A stretch of 64,000 nucleotides of DNA. Origin: Alphaproteobacteria bacterium (GTDB lineage: Bacteria > Pseudomonadota > Alphaproteobacteria > UBA8366). The DNA is taken from positions 248,001-312,000 of the forward strand of contig JAJFJD010000046.1 in NCBI GenBank assembly GCA_021774335.1, in the 5' to 3' direction. Positions 18,255 through 28,190 of the stretch are shown here, in pieces; the stretch's first letter is position 1; every line of letters begins with the position of its first letter. The translations under genes and the position numbers were made by a program. The notes under the pieces were generated by a model. The model saw only the letters and a list, made by a program, of their open reading frames with translations. It was not told the DNA's origin and ran no database searches.

Positions 18255-19469
18255 TTGCAGACAGCCCAAAGCAACAACCGACCGACACCCCGCATCGCCA
18301 TCATCGGCGCTGGCGTCTGTGGTCTTGGCATTGGATGGCGTCTGGCTGCCGCCGGGTGTCCAGTCGACATATTCGACCAGGGCGAACCGGGCCAGGCCGC
18401 CAGTTGGGCGGCAGCCGGCATGCTGGCCGCGCGGGCCGAAGTGGAACCCGGCGAGGAAACGCTTCTCGAGCTAAACCTGAAGGCACAGGAAATCTGGCCA
18501 GCCTTCGCCGCCGAGCTGGAAGCGGCCAGCGGCATGCCGATCGATTATCGCGACGACGGCACGATGATCGTTGCGCTGACCCGGGACGATGCCGAAGCGA
18601 TTCGATTCACTTTCGATCTGCAAAAACGCCTCGATCTCGATGTCCACTGGCTTTCAGGCATCGAGGCGCGGCAGCGCGAACAGTTTCTCTCACCAAACGT
18701 CACCGCGGGCATTCACAGCCCAAGCGATCACCAGGTGGACAACCGCAAGCTTGTCACCGCGCTGCAGCGCGCGTTCGAAGCTGCTGGCGGGACGGTCCAT
18801 GCGCATACGGCGATCCGGGCCATCGACATCGCGCAAGAGAAGGTGCGCGGCGTGGTGGCGGCGACTGATGGCGACGCCGACATCCATCACGCAGCCGACG
18901 TCGTGGTGTTGGCCGCCGGCGCATGGTCGCGCGACATCGATGGATTGCCGACCGATTTGCGCCCGCCCGTCCGGCCGGTGAAGGGGCAAATGCTGTCGCT
19001 TCGCATGGATGCGGAGGCGCCGCTGCTACGCCATGTCGTATGGGCGCCCGGTGTGTATCTAGTGCCGCGGAACGACGGCACGCTGATCATCGGCGCCACG
19101 GTCGAGGAGAAAGGGTTCGATAGCGACCTGACTGCCGGCGGCATTCTGGACCTGTTGCGCGATACCTGGGAAGCGTTGCCCGGCATCACCGAGTTGTCCG
19201 TCGATGAAATGTGGGTCGGGCATCGCCCGACAAGCCGGGACGATGCACCGATCCTGGGCCCAACCACCGTGGACGGGCTGGTCATGGCCACGGGGCATCA
19301 CCGTAACGGCATTCTCCTGACCCCGATTACCGCCAATGCCGTCAGCCAGTATATTCTTGAAGGCATTGTCGATCCGGCGATAGAACCCTTCACACTGGAC
19401 CGGTTCGCCAAGAGCCGCCGCAAACGCGCGCGCCCCGCGCCAGCAGGCAAACTCGGAGTGGTATCATGA
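18255..19469 (+). CDS. thiO: Glycine oxidase
   Basis: This 404-residue FAD enzyme oxidises glycine to the iminoacetate (dehydroglycine) used for the thiazole ring of thiamine. The dinucleotide-binding motif GAGVCGLGIG is near residue 18, and the DAO-family signature QAASWAAAGMLA, typical of ThiO, is near residue 48. The C-terminal part has GHRPTSRDDAPILG and a GHHRNGILLTP segment close to the flavin. The start is TTG at 18255, six bases after GGGAG, which belongs to the TPP riboswitch. The stop overlaps thiS by four bases. The use of ThiO fits an aerobic organism, in contrast to anaerobic ThiH. Confidence 0.93.
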   Translation: MQTAQSNNRPTPRIAIIGAGVCGLGIGWRLAAAGCPVDIFDQGEPGQAASWAAAGMLAARAEVEPGEETLLELNLKAQEIWPAFAAELEAASGMPIDYRDDGTMIVALTRDDAEAIRFTFDLQKRLDLDVHWLSGIEARQREQFLSPNVTAGIHSPSDHQVDNRKLVTALQRAFEAAGGTVHAHTAIRAIDIAQEKVRGVVAATDGDADIHHAADVVVLAAGAWSRDIDGLPTDLRPPVRPVKGQMLSLRMDAEAPLLRHVVWAPGVYLVPRNDGTLIIGATVEEKGFDSDLTAGGILDLLRDTWEALPGITELSVDEMWVGHRPTSRDDAPILGPTTVDGLVMATGHHRNGILLTPITANAVSQYILEGIVDPAIEPFTLDRFAKSRRKRARPAPAGKLGVVS

Positions 19470-19672
19470 GCACTATCCGCGTCAACGGCGAGGATCGAGA
19501 CCTGAGCGCGGCGACCGTTTTCGACCTGTTGATGGCGGAGGATGTCGACCCCCAGGGCCGATTCGTGGCCGTCGCCATCAACGGTGTCGTAGTGCCGCGC
19601 GGCCGGTGGGAGCGCGAGCCGGTCAAGGACGGCGATGAGATCGAGATCGTAACCCCGGCGCCGGGCGGCTGA
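19466..19672 (+). CDS. thiS: Sulfur carrier protein
   Basis: This 68-residue ubiquitin-like protein carries sulfur for thiazole formation as a C-terminal thiocarboxylate. The required Gly-Gly end (residues 67-68) is present after VTPAPGG, and the beta-grasp features VNGEDRDL and [10 protein letters not shown] are recognisable. It is translationally coupled to thiO through an ATGA overlap. The adenylating enzyme ThiF is not in this operon and must be supplied from elsewhere, for example by a MoeB/ThiF homologue. Confidence 0.93.
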   Translation: MSTIRVNGEDRDLSAATVFDLLMAEDVDPQGRFVAVAINGVVVPRGRWEREPVKDGDEIEIVTPAPGG

Positions 19673-19706
19673 CCGCCCTTCACCGGACCAGGAGTCACGG
19701 AAAGCC

Positions 19707-20489
19707 ATGTATAGCCCATTGGAAGACCCGCTCACGATTGCCGACAAGACGTTCACGTCCCGCTTCCTGATCGGCAGTTCGCCCTTCCCGAACAACCAGG
19801 TCATGCTGGACTCAATCGAGGCGAGCGGCGCGCAGATCGTGACGGTCGCAATCCGGCGGATTGACCTGTCGGCGGGCGGCGAAACGGTGCTCGACCTGCT
19901 CGAAGGCGACTATCATATCCTGCCCAACACCGCCGGCTGCTACACCGCCAAGGACGCCGTGTTGACCGCACAGCTCGCGCGGGAGGCGATCGAGACAAAT
20001 TGGATCAAGCTCGAAGTCATCGGCGACCGCGAAACCCTGTATCCCGACGTGGAACATCTGTTGACCGCGGCGGACGAGTTGGTGCGCGACGGGTTTACGG
20101 TGATGCCTTACTGCACCGACGATCCGATCACTTGCCGCAAGCTCGTCGACCTCGGATGCGCCGCCGTGATGCCGCTCGGTGCGCCGATCGGATCGGGCAT
20201 GGGTGTGTTGAACCCCTACAACATCGAGATCATCCGCGCCGAGAACGAAGTGCCGGTGATCATTGATGCCGGCATCGGAACGGCGTCGGATGCGGCCCTG
20301 GCGATGGAGCTCGGCTGCGACGGCGTATTGCTGGCGTCCGCCGTATCGCGGGCGCACGATCCGGTCCGGATGGCAACGGCGATGCGTCACGGCATCGAGG
20401 GCGGCCGACATGCCTTTCTCGCCGGCCGGATTCCGCGCAAGCGGCACGCCGAAGCATCCAGCCAGAAAACCGGCGTGATCGGGACTTGA
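19707..20489 (+). CDS. thiG: Thiazole synthase
   Basis: This 260-residue TIM-barrel enzyme forms the thiazole phosphate from deoxyxylulose 5-phosphate, dehydroglycine and ThiS thiocarboxylate. The Schiff-base lysine is K101 in [10 protein letters not shown]. The phosphate-binding regions [11 protein letters not shown] and [11 protein letters not shown] are also conserved, as is the start TSRFLIGS. A Shine-Dalgarno AGGAG lies upstream of the ATG. It follows thiS by 34 bases, and its stop codon overlaps the TTG start of the next gene in the sequence TTGA. It is regulated with the operon by the upstream riboswitch. Confidence 0.95.
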   Translation: MYSPLEDPLTIADKTFTSRFLIGSSPFPNNQVMLDSIEASGAQIVTVAIRRIDLSAGGETVLDLLEGDYHILPNTAGCYTAKDAVLTAQLAREAIETNWIKLEVIGDRETLYPDVEHLLTAADELVRDGFTVMPYCTDDPITCRKLVDLGCAAVMPLGAPIGSGMGVLNPYNIEIIRAENEVPVIIDAGIGTASDAALAMELGCDGVLLASAVSRAHDPVRMATAMRHGIEGGRHAFLAGRIPRKRHAEASSQKTGVIGT

Positions 20490-21124
20490 TCCTTCCGGAC
20501 CCGCCAATCCTGATCATCACAGATCGCCAAATGGCGGATAAGCCACTTATCGATATCATCGCGGCCGCATTGCGCGGCGGCGCCCGGTGGTTCCTCCTGC
20601 GCGAACCGGACCTGCAGGCAGCCGACCGACTGTCCCTCGCAGCGTCCCTGGCGGCGCTCTGTGCGCCCTACGGCGCACGGCTCTCGGTGAGCGCCGACCT
20701 GGCAGCCGCAGCCGCAAGACAGACCACCGGCATTCATCTTCCGCAGCGAATGGCGCAGCCGGAGACGGTGGCGACGGCGCGCGCCCAGCTTGGTCCGGAT
20801 GCCTTGATCGGCATTTCCGCGCATTCCCGCGCCGAGGCGGCGGCAGCACAGAACGCAGGCGTGGACTACGTGACCCTGAGCCCTGTCTTCCTGACCGACA
20901 GCAAACCGGGATACGGACCGGCGCTCGGCCCCGACGGTTTTCGCAGCATGGCCGCTGACTTGGATATTCCCGCCGTTGCGCTCGGCGGGATCGCCGCCGA
21001 GACCATTCCATCCGTACGGAGCGCAGACGCAGCCGGCGTTGCGGTAATGGGCGGCGTCATGCGGGCCGACGATCCTGAAACATCCGTCATCGACCTTATC
21101 TCTGCCTGGGAAAATGGCTTCTAG
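20486..21124 (+). CDS. thiE: Thiamine phosphate synthase / TenI family protein
   Basis: This 212-residue TIM-barrel protein would join the pyrimidine and thiazole moieties into thiamine phosphate. Visible family segments are ITDR near the start, [42 protein letters not shown], and VALGGI close to the end. Some of these, such as HS and SKPGYGP, also occur in TenI-type thiazole tautomerases, so ThiE identity is likely from operon position but not certain. Translation seems to begin at TTG (20486) overlapping the thiG stop. It ends the thi operon; thiC and thiD are not in the window. Confidence 0.82.
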   Translation: MILPDPPILIITDRQMADKPLIDIIAAALRGGARWFLLREPDLQAADRLSLAASLAALCAPYGARLSVSADLAAAAARQTTGIHLPQRMAQPETVATARAQLGPDALIGISAHSRAEAAAAQNAGVDYVTLSPVFLTDSKPGYGPALGPDGFRSMAADLDIPAVALGGIAAETIPSVRSADAAGVAVMGGVMRADDPETSVIDLISAWENGF

Positions 21125-21231
21125 CAGGCGTCCGGACCGCCATTTCCTTGCCGCACCCATCCGGGTCTGTAAGAATAATACGGGCTGCTCAAGCCCTTAC
21201 CTCACCATCCGCTCTCAGGGAACCTCGCCTC

Positions 21232-22611
21232 ATGCTCGATTGTTTCGCCAGTAAAGCCAATGCCCGCACGGTTGAAATTACCGCGGTTGAGGCGAAAACC
21301 TTCACCGCCTGGGTAAAGAAACAACCGAAGCGGCAGGCGGAATGGATTTCCGCGAGCGGATTTTCCGCCGATCCGGGCAGCGTCCTGCTTCTGCCGGGCA
21401 GCCGAAAATCCGAAGGGACGATCCAGAACGCTTTGGTCGGCGTGCGGGATGACCAGGACATCTGGTCCTGGGCATCGGCCGCAAACAACCTTCCCAAGGG
21501 CCGATACGCGTTCGATGGCGACGGCGACGCCGCTGCGCGCGCCGCGCTCGGTTGGGCGCTCGGATGTTACCGATTCACACGCTACAAAAAATCGACCGCC
21601 GAGCTGCCGCAGCTCGTACTCAGCAAGGCCATGCGCGCCGGTCATGCGGATTCCGCTGCATCGAGCATCTATATGGTTCGCGATCTCATCAACACGCCCG
21701 CGTCGGACATGGGCCCCGGCGAGTTGGCGACGGCGGCACAAACCCTGGCGCGTGAATTCAAGGGACGATGCAAACTCATCATCGGAGACGACCTTCTGCG
21801 TGAAAACTATCCCATGGTCCATGCCGTGGGCCGCGCCTCGAGCCGGCCGCCGAGGCTGATCGACCTGACTTGGGGTAAAGCGCGCAATCCCAAGGTGACC
21901 TTGGTCGGCAAGGGTGTGTGTTTCGATTCCGGCGGGCTCGACATCAAGGGCGCCTCCGGCATGTTGCTGATGAAGAAAGACATGGGCGGTGCGGCCAACG
22001 CCCTGGGTCTCGCCCGTATGATCATGATGAATAACCTGCCGGTGCGGCTGCGCGTCCTGATACCCGCAGTCGAGAACAGCATCTCAGGCGACGCCTTCCG
22101 GCCGGGCGACGTCCTGTCCACACGAGACGGCATGACAGTTGAAATCGGCAATACCGATGCCGAAGGGCGGCTCGTCCTTGCCGATGCATTGACCGAAGCA
22201 GTATCGGACAAACCGGCGATGCTGCTCGATTTTGCGACTCTGACGGGCGCCGCGCGGGTCGCCCTTGGACCGGAACTGCCCGCGATGTTCTGTAACAACG
22301 ACGCGCTTGCGAATGATTTCTGTTCTATTGGAGATGACGTGAGCGATCCGGTCTGGCGCATGCCACTGTGGCGACCCTATCGCCAGTTTCTCGACAGCAC
22401 GGTCGCCGACATCAACAATGCCGGGTCTATTCCGCAAGGCGGCGCCATCACTGCCGCGGTATTCCTGCACGACTTCGTCGGCGACGACGTGCCCTGGGCG
22501 CATTTCGATATCTACGGTTGGAACGCTTCAAGCTCGCCCGGCAAGCCAAAGGGCGGCGACGCGATGGCGATCCGAGCTGCGTTCAAGGTGATCGAACGAA
22601 AGTTCTCGTAA
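21232..22611 (+). CDS. M17 leucyl aminopeptidase family protein
   Basis: This 459-residue metallopeptidase removes N-terminal amino acids in the cytoplasm. The M17 signature NTDAEGRL is present (around residue 305) and is preceded by the lysine and metal-binding block GKGVCFDSGGLDIK and KKDMGGAA. A variable N-terminal domain of about 160 residues comes first. The family normally forms hexamers with two zinc or manganese ions per subunit. The ATG at 21232 has AGGGAA nine bases upstream; the frame is open earlier but lacks a good start. I place it with the PepB/YpdE-like branch only tentatively. Confidence 0.9.
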   Translation: MLDCFASKANARTVEITAVEAKTFTAWVKKQPKRQAEWISASGFSADPGSVLLLPGSRKSEGTIQNALVGVRDDQDIWSWASAANNLPKGRYAFDGDGDAAARAALGWALGCYRFTRYKKSTAELPQLVLSKAMRAGHADSAASSIYMVRDLINTPASDMGPGELATAAQTLAREFKGRCKLIIGDDLLRENYPMVHAVGRASSRPPRLIDLTWGKARNPKVTLVGKGVCFDSGGLDIKGASGMLLMKKDMGGAANALGLARMIMMNNLPVRLRVLIPAVENSISGDAFRPGDVLSTRDGMTVEIGNTDAEGRLVLADALTEAVSDKPAMLLDFATLTGAARVALGPELPAMFCNNDALANDFCSIGDDVSDPVWRMPLWRPYRQFLDSTVADINNAGSIPQGGAITAAVFLHDFVGDDVPWAHFDIYGWNASSSPGKPKGGDAMAIRAAFKVIERKFS

Positions 22612-22722
22612 GTTTAACGAGTTATACCGATCACCATTCCCGGTTGACATCTTGTTCTCTAATTTTCTTTGCGGTAGTGTCCTACGCATCCTCCCAAGAT
22701 GACGTGAAGGTAACCTTAGGTT

Positions 22723-23091
22723 ATGTCCTTGAAGCTGAGTGCAAGCCAAGCTCTCGCGCTTTGGCATGGTATTACCGTTGATATTCTGCGAATGCAGGGC
22801 CCAGACCTATCGACTCGGCAGATTGCTGTTCTCCTAACGGTTTATCTAGAAGACCGACCACACACGGTTCGAGAGCTCTCGTCTGGATTGCAAATTTCCA
22901 AGCCCGCCATTACGCGAGCGCTCGACCGGTTGTGTGAGGATGGACTGTTGCGGCGCAAGACAGATGACAAGGACCGTCGATCCGTGTTGATTCAAAGAAC
23001 TGTCAAAGGGTCGGTTTTCCTGAGCGAAATCGGGGATGCCATCCAGCGCGCGGCGGACTCGAATCCCAACATCTCCGCTCCGACAAGCTAA
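22723..23091 (+). CDS. MarR-type winged-helix regulator
   Basis: This 122-residue protein is a compact winged-helix protein. The helix-turn-helix is TVRELSSGLQISKPAITRALDRL (about residues 48-70), followed by the wing segment RRKTDDKDRRSVLI with the conserved D-x-R-S of MarR wings. Its base composition is clearly lower in GC than its neighbours, with codons such as TTA, CTA, AGA and ATT that the surrounding genes avoid. That suggests a different history or relaxed codon choice. It stands alone between the aminopeptidase and the enolase-family gene. Target genes and ligand are unknown. Confidence 0.85.
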   Translation: MSLKLSASQALALWHGITVDILRMQGPDLSTRQIAVLLTVYLEDRPHTVRELSSGLQISKPAITRALDRLCEDGLLRRKTDDKDRRSVLIQRTVKGSVFLSEIGDAIQRAADSNPNISAPTS

Positions 23092-23165
23092 GGCATCCTA
23101 AACCGGCCCACCGACCGGATTGCCCTTGGCAGGCGATCCGGTTCCAACATGGTGAGGCTGAGAAT

Positions 23166-24335
23166 ATGAAAATCAAATCCGTAACCGCCGACTGGCTGCA
23201 TGCGCCGATCCCGGAAGACCGGCAGCACAGTACCGATTTCGGCCGCATCAAGTCCTTCGATACGACACTCGTCCGCGTCGAGACCGAATGCGGCATCGTC
23301 GGTCACGGCGAGGCGCGCGCCGCGTTGTCGAGCTCCAGCACGAATTTCGCGCTCAACACGGTCATCGAAGAGGAATTGGGATCGCTGATCATCGGCGAGG
23401 ATCCGCGCCGGATCAGTCGCCTTTGGGACGTGATGTACAACGGCAGCCGGGCGCAGCTTGCGCTCGACCGGGGCCATGTCTTTCCGGATCTGGGTCGGCG
23501 CGGCCTGCGGATTTGCGGGATCAGCGGCATCGACATCGCCCTTTGGGATATCCTCGGCCAGTCGCTCGGCGTTCCCATCCATCAGCTACTGGGCGGCAAG
23601 CGCCACGAGCGGATGCCGGCATACGCGTCCGGTGGCTGGGCGCCGGTCGACGGCATCGTCGAAGAGTTGCAGCGGTTCCTCGATTCCGGGAATTTCAAGG
23701 CGGTGAAGATGCGCGTCGGTGCGGGCGACGGCACCCTCGCTCATTCCGTGGCCCGGGTGCAGGCGGCACGCGAAGGGTTGGGCCCGGATATCGACATCAT
23801 GTGCGACGCGCACGGCACCTTCTCGGTCGTCGAGGCCAAGCGTTTCTGCGATCAGGTCCGCGACTGCCGGATCGCCTGGTTTGAGGAACCGGTGACGGCG
23901 GACAACAAGCGCGGCATGGCCGAAGTGCGCGCCTCCACCGACATTCCCATCGCTACGGGCGAAAGCGAGTTCACGCGTTTCGACTTCCGCGATCTAATTG
24001 AATGCCGGGCCGCGGACATCCTGCAGCCCGACCTGTCCATCGCCGGCGGCATTACCGAGACGATGCGCATCGAGGCCCTGTGCAGCGCCTGGCAACTGCG
24101 TTTCGCGGCGCATATCTGGGGCGGCGCCACGACCTTCGCGGCCGGCCTGCACGCCTCCGCCGTCGCATCGTCGGCGTTCATTCTGGAGTATTCGCTGGGC
24201 GCCAACCCGATGCTGCACCAACTCGCGAAGGAAGACTTCACGGTGTCGGACGGCTATATCGAGATTCCGGACCGGCCGGGCCTCGGCGTGACCATCGACG
24301 AGGACTTTGTCCGCGAGTATCGGGTCACACGCTGA
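23166..24335 (+). CDS. Enolase-superfamily enzyme (mandelate racemase/muconate lactonizing type)
   Basis: This 389-residue enzyme abstracts an alpha proton from a carboxylate, typically an acid-sugar dehydration or racemisation. The barrel carries K181-M-R183 as the K-x-K/R motif, metal ligands D214 (CDAHG), E240 (WFEEPV) and E266 (GESE), and H316 in AAHIWGG paired with D289. The His-Asp dyad places it in the mandelate racemase-like group, which contains acid-sugar dehydratases. It converges on the MFS transporter gene, with three bases between their stop codons. The substrate cannot be read from sequence. Confidence 0.9.
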   Translation: MKIKSVTADWLHAPIPEDRQHSTDFGRIKSFDTTLVRVETECGIVGHGEARAALSSSSTNFALNTVIEEELGSLIIGEDPRRISRLWDVMYNGSRAQLALDRGHVFPDLGRRGLRICGISGIDIALWDILGQSLGVPIHQLLGGKRHERMPAYASGGWAPVDGIVEELQRFLDSGNFKAVKMRVGAGDGTLAHSVARVQAAREGLGPDIDIMCDAHGTFSVVEAKRFCDQVRDCRIAWFEEPVTADNKRGMAEVRASTDIPIATGESEFTRFDFRDLIECRAADILQPDLSIAGGITETMRIEALCSAWQLRFAAHIWGGATTFAAGLHASAVASSAFILEYSLGANPMLHQLAKEDFTVSDGYIEIPDRPGLGVTIDEDFVREYRVTR

Positions 24336-24338
24336 CGG

Positions 24339-25607
24339 TCACTCGGCCGGCGCCACATGCCCCGGTTTAACGTCGTCGATCCAGGCGTAGACGCTGAGGG
24401 AGACGACCAGCATGACGCCCAGGAAGCCGAAGGCGGCGCGGTAGGCGATCTCGGGCACAACGCCGTCCGGGGCGTCGAACGCGCCAATGATGAAGCCGGT
24501 GGCGGCCTGCCACAGGAATATCCCGCCGATAGACGCCGTGTTCTGCAACGTCATGCCCCGCCCGACCAGCCGTTCGGGCAACACCGACCGGGCATGGGCA
24601 TGCAGCACCAGCGATCCCGCGCTCGCGAGCCCCAACAGCAGGAGCAGGCCAAGCGCCTGCCATAATGTCGGCTGCGCCCACAGGGCAAAGGTGATGAGGA
24701 TCGTCGCCAACGACACCGCCGAGCCGATGACGACCCATTTCCGCGTGTTGAAGACACGGTCGAGCGGCCCGAAAAGCAGCGGGCTGACCACCAACGCGCC
24801 ATACAGAATGTTCAGTACATCGCCGCGCTGTTCCGTGTCGAGCCCGTGCACGTCGTTGAGATACGGACCGGCCCACAGCGCCGCGACGGTCATCACGCTC
24901 GGATAGATCGTGAGCTGCATGGCGATGATGCGCCACAGCAGACGGTTCTTCATCACGGTTCCGATGCCGGCCAGAATCTCGCGCGGCGTTTCCTTCACAT
25001 GCGCCGTGTTGTCCATGTCGGGCGGTGCGTCGCGCACGACCAGGTACAGCAACGCCGCCAGCAGCGCAGTGACGGCAGCGGAGATAACGAACGCCTCGCG
25101 CCAACCTATGGTCGCCGACGCCCAGGCGAGCGGGGTCGCCGCCAGCAACACGCCGACACTCGACACCCCCATGAGGATACCGCCCATGGTGGCGAACTTC
25201 TCGCGCGGGAACCATCGGCCGATCACGACCATCGCGCCCATCAGGCCCGAGGCGCAACCCAGCCCCAAAAGCGACCGGCCGGTGGCGAGGCCAAGCCCCG
25301 ACTCCGCCGCCGCGAAGGCCAATGCACCAAGCACCGCAACCAGGAACAGGACCGGCATGACCCGGCGCGGTCCGAACCGGTCCAACAGCACGCCCACGGG
25401 AAGCTGCACCAGGCCGAATGCCAGGAAAAACAGGCCCGCGATGCCGCCGATGGATTCAGCGCTGAGCGCTAGGTCCCGCATCAGGTCGGGAGCAATGACC
25501 GTCAAGGAAGCGCGATAGAACTGACTGGCGATATACGCGCCGACCAATGCCGCGAAAATCATCCAGGCGCGCCGGCGGTGATGATCCTGATCGGCGGCCG
25601 GGCTCAA
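24339..25607 (-). CDS. MFS transporter
   Basis: This 422-residue protein has about 12 predicted membrane helices and major-facilitator features. The loop between helices 2 and 3 reads GVLLDRFGPRRVMPV, the family signature, and a second half with LLFGPLDRVFNTRKWVV repeats the pattern. It probably exports or imports a small organic solute in the inner membrane. The start is TTG at 25607, overlapping the stop of the upstream 2-hydroxyacid dehydrogenase gene as TTGA, so the two are coupled. A shorter start would cut into the first helix. The gene is last in the yejABEF-ghrA run. Confidence 0.88.
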   Translation of the reverse strand: MSPAADQDHHRRRAWMIFAALVGAYIASQFYRASLTVIAPDLMRDLALSAESIGGIAGLFFLAFGLVQLPVGVLLDRFGPRRVMPVLFLVAVLGALAFAAAESGLGLATGRSLLGLGCASGLMGAMVVIGRWFPREKFATMGGILMGVSSVGVLLAATPLAWASATIGWREAFVISAAVTALLAALLYLVVRDAPPDMDNTAHVKETPREILAGIGTVMKNRLLWRIIAMQLTIYPSVMTVAALWAGPYLNDVHGLDTEQRGDVLNILYGALVVSPLLFGPLDRVFNTRKWVVIGSAVSLATILITFALWAQPTLWQALGLLLLLGLASAGSLVLHAHARSVLPERLVGRGMTLQNTASIGGIFLWQAATGFIIGAFDAPDGVVPEIAYRAAFGFLGVMLVVSLSVYAWIDDVKPGHVAPAE

Positions 25608-26533
25608 TACCCCAGATCCGGGTCGACCACGTTGCGCAGCGGTTCACCGGCCCGCACGCGGCGAATCGATTCGCAAACGTGGCGAACCGCCGACTGCGGA
25701 TTGGTAATACTGGCGTTGTGCGGCGTGACCGTGACCTTGGGGTGATCCCAGAAAGGACTGGCGGCGGGCAGTGGTTCCTCGCGAAACACGTCGAGCGTCG
25801 CACCGGCGAGTTGTCCGACGGCGAGCGCGGCCAGAATGTCACTCTCGACTTGATGGCCACCGCGCCCAGCGTTGATCAGATAGGCGCCGGCAGGTAAGGC
25901 CTGAAAGAGATCGCGATCGAGGATGCCTTCGGTTTCCGGCGTCAGCGGCAGCAGGCAGACGAGGATTTCGCTGCGTGCCAAAAAGGCGGCGCGGCCATCC
26001 TCGCCGTGAAAACTCTGTACGCCCGGCAAGTCCTTGGGACGCCGCGACCATCCGGCAACGTCGAAGCCCGCGCCGACCAGCAGCCGGGCCGCTTCGCCGC
26101 CCATGGCGCCAAGCCCAAGAATGCCGACACGTCGGTGCATCGCGGCGGGCGAGGCGATCATGCGCCAGTCATGCGCGCGCTGTTGTGCGTCCAATGCCGG
26201 TTGTTCCCGGTGATAGCGCAGCACATGCAGCAGGACATACTCGGCCATGCATGTCGCCAGATCGTCGTCGACCATGCGCACCACCGGCACGCCCTCGGGC
26301 AGGGTCGGATCCTTTAGCAGCGCATCGACGCCCGCGCCGAGATTGAGAATCGCCTTGAGGTTGGGAAACTGGCGCAACGCGCCTTGCGGCGGCAACCAAA
26401 CGAGCGCGAACTCGATGTCCGCCGGATCGCCGGGCTCCTCCCAGGGGCGAAACTCAAGATCGGGAAGCGCCGCGTGCAAGGCATCGCGCCACGCGTCGTA
26501 TCGGTCGCTTTCGGAATAGAAGATCAGGGCCAT
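25604..26533 (-). CDS. ghrA: Glyoxylate/hydroxypyruvate reductase A-like 2-hydroxyacid dehydrogenase
   Basis: This 309-residue NAD(P)H enzyme reduces 2-oxoacids such as glyoxylate and hydroxypyruvate. The Rossmann motif GILGLGAMGGEAA is near residue 138, followed by the WSRRPK segment that suits NADPH. Catalytic residues of the family are visible as Arg in NAGRGG, Glu in FREEPLP and His in TPHNAS. It lies nine bases after yejF and overlaps the next gene by four, so it appears embedded in an operon with the peptide transporter. GhrA is the best family match; related dehydrogenases with other 2-oxoacid substrates cannot be excluded. Confidence 0.87.
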   Translation of the reverse strand: MALIFYSESDRYDAWRDALHAALPDLEFRPWEEPGDPADIEFALVWLPPQGALRQFPNLKAILNLGAGVDALLKDPTLPEGVPVVRMVDDDLATCMAEYVLLHVLRYHREQPALDAQQRAHDWRMIASPAAMHRRVGILGLGAMGGEAARLLVGAGFDVAGWSRRPKDLPGVQSFHGEDGRAAFLARSEILVCLLPLTPETEGILDRDLFQALPAGAYLINAGRGGHQVESDILAALAVGQLAGATLDVFREEPLPAASPFWDHPKVTVTPHNASITNPQSAVRHVCESIRRVRAGEPLRNVVDPDLGY

Positions 26534-26542
26534 GGCCGCAGA

Positions 26543-28186
26543 TTACATGTTCACGGACCCGGCGGCGATGGCTTCTTCCGCGGTTTCGAGGTCGAAAGCT
26601 GCCGCCAGCAAAGCCCTGGTGTAATCTTCGGCCGGCTCGTGGAATATCTGGTCGGCGGAACCCTGCTCCACCACCTTGCCGTTGCGCATGACGATGACAT
26701 GGTCGGAGAGCGCCCGCACCACGCGCAGGTCGTGACTGATGAACATGTAGGCGAGTTTGTGGCGTTCCTGGAGCGAGCGCAGCAGATCGACGATCTGCGC
26801 CTGCACCGACCGGTCCAACGCGGACGTCGGCTCGTCCAGAACGACGAAACGGGGTTTCAGCACCATCGCACGAGCGATGGCGATCCGCTGGCGTTGGCCG
26901 CCGGAAAATTCGTGCGGATAGCGGTGTCGCGTTTCCGGATCGAGGTCGACCTCCTCCAACGCCTGGATCACCAGCTTGTCGCGTTCCTGTTCATCGCCGC
27001 CGATCCCGTGCACCCGCAGCCCTTCCTCGATGATCTGACCGACCGACATGCGCGGACTGAGGCTGCCATAGGGGTCTTGGAAGACGACCTGGATTTCCCG
27101 GCGGAGCGGACGCAACGAACGGGCGGACAATCCCTGGATATTACGCCCGTCGAAGACGATTTCGCCTTCACTGCTCTGCAGCCGGATCAACGCCATGCCG
27201 AGCGTCGTCTTGCCCGAGCCGGATTCGCCGACCACGCCGATCGTTTGGCCTTCGCGGATCGAAACCGAGATGCCGTCGACGGCGCGGACATAGTCGACGG
27301 TGCGGCGCATCACGCCTTTCTTGATCGGGAACCAGACCTTCACGTTGTCGGCATTCATGACCAGCGGCGCGGCGTCGGACGTGGGCGCCTTCTCGCCTTT
27401 GGGTTCCGCCTCGATCAGGCGTTGGGTGTAGGAATGCTGTGGCGTCTCGAAAACCGGGCCGGTCTCGCCCTCTTCGACGATCTTGCCATGCTGCATCACG
27501 CAGACCCGGTCGGCGACCTTGCAGACCACGCCCAGGTCATGGGTGATGAACAACATCGCCATGCCGAACTTGGTCTGCAATTCCTTCAGCAGCTTGAGGA
27601 TCTGCGCCTGGATCGTCACGTCGAGCGCAGTGGTCGGCTCATCCGCGACCAACAGGTCCGGCTCGTTCGCCAACGCCATCGCGATCATCACACGCTGGCG
27701 CTGACCGCCGGATAGTTCGTGCGGATAGGCGGTCAACCGCTGTTCCGCGTTTCCGACGCCGACGAGGTCCAGCAATTCCAGCACTCGGGCGCGTGCGGCA
27801 TCAGGCGCCATGCCCTTGTGCAGGTAAAGAACCTCGCGAATTTGCTTTTCGATCGTGTGCAGCGGGTTGAGCGACGTCATCGGCTCCTGGAAGATCATCG
27901 AAATCCGGTCGCCACGGACCTGGCGAAGAATCTGCTCCTTTGCGCCGACCAATTCCTGGCCCTTGAATGTAATCGAACCGGACGGATGCGACGCCAGGGG
28001 GTAGGGCAGCAATTGCAGGATCGACAGCGCGGTAACAGATTTTCCCGAGCCGGATTCGCCAACCAACGCCAAGGTCTCGCCTTCGCAGATATCGAAAGAC
28101 ACGCCCTTTACCGCATTGACCGACCCGCCCGGCAGATTGAAATCAACGGCGAGATTGTCGACCGATAGGAGCGGTTTCTTGCTCAT
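26543..28186 (-). CDS. yejF: Oligopeptide ABC transporter, fused ATP-binding protein YejF
   Basis: This 547-residue protein contains two complete ABC ATPase domains in one chain, as in YejF. The first (about residues 5-265) has GESGSGKS and the signature LSGGQRQR; the second (about 285-535) has GESGSGKTT and FSGGQRQR, both with Walker B aspartates ([10 protein letters not shown] and [10 protein letters not shown]). It powers uptake of oligopeptides such as microcin C through YejB and YejE. The ATG at 28186 follows AAGGATAAG and lies just after the yejE stop; the frame to 28225 overlaps yejE and is rejected. Confidence 0.95.
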   Translation of the reverse strand: MSKKPLLSVDNLAVDFNLPGGSVNAVKGVSFDICEGETLALVGESGSGKSVTALSILQLLPYPLASHPSGSITFKGQELVGAKEQILRQVRGDRISMIFQEPMTSLNPLHTIEKQIREVLYLHKGMAPDAARARVLELLDLVGVGNAEQRLTAYPHELSGGQRQRVMIAMALANEPDLLVADEPTTALDVTIQAQILKLLKELQTKFGMAMLFITHDLGVVCKVADRVCVMQHGKIVEEGETGPVFETPQHSYTQRLIEAEPKGEKAPTSDAAPLVMNADNVKVWFPIKKGVMRRTVDYVRAVDGISVSIREGQTIGVVGESGSGKTTLGMALIRLQSSEGEIVFDGRNIQGLSARSLRPLRREIQVVFQDPYGSLSPRMSVGQIIEEGLRVHGIGGDEQERDKLVIQALEEVDLDPETRHRYPHEFSGGQRQRIAIARAMVLKPRFVVLDEPTSALDRSVQAQIVDLLRSLQERHKLAYMFISHDLRVVRALSDHVIVMRNGKVVEQGSADQIFHEPAEDYTRALLAAAFDLETAEEAIAAGSVNM

Positions 28187-28190
28187 CTTC

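Noticed and set aside
22644..22672. TTGACA upstream of the MarR gene as a promoter.
   Set aside because: At 17 bases the -10 position reads CTTTGC, and no acceptable hexamer is found at 16-18 bases.
26384..27715. A 443-codon open frame on the plus strand opposite yejF.
   Set aside because: The minus-strand YejF is unmistakable, and this frame has no domain and no plausible start.
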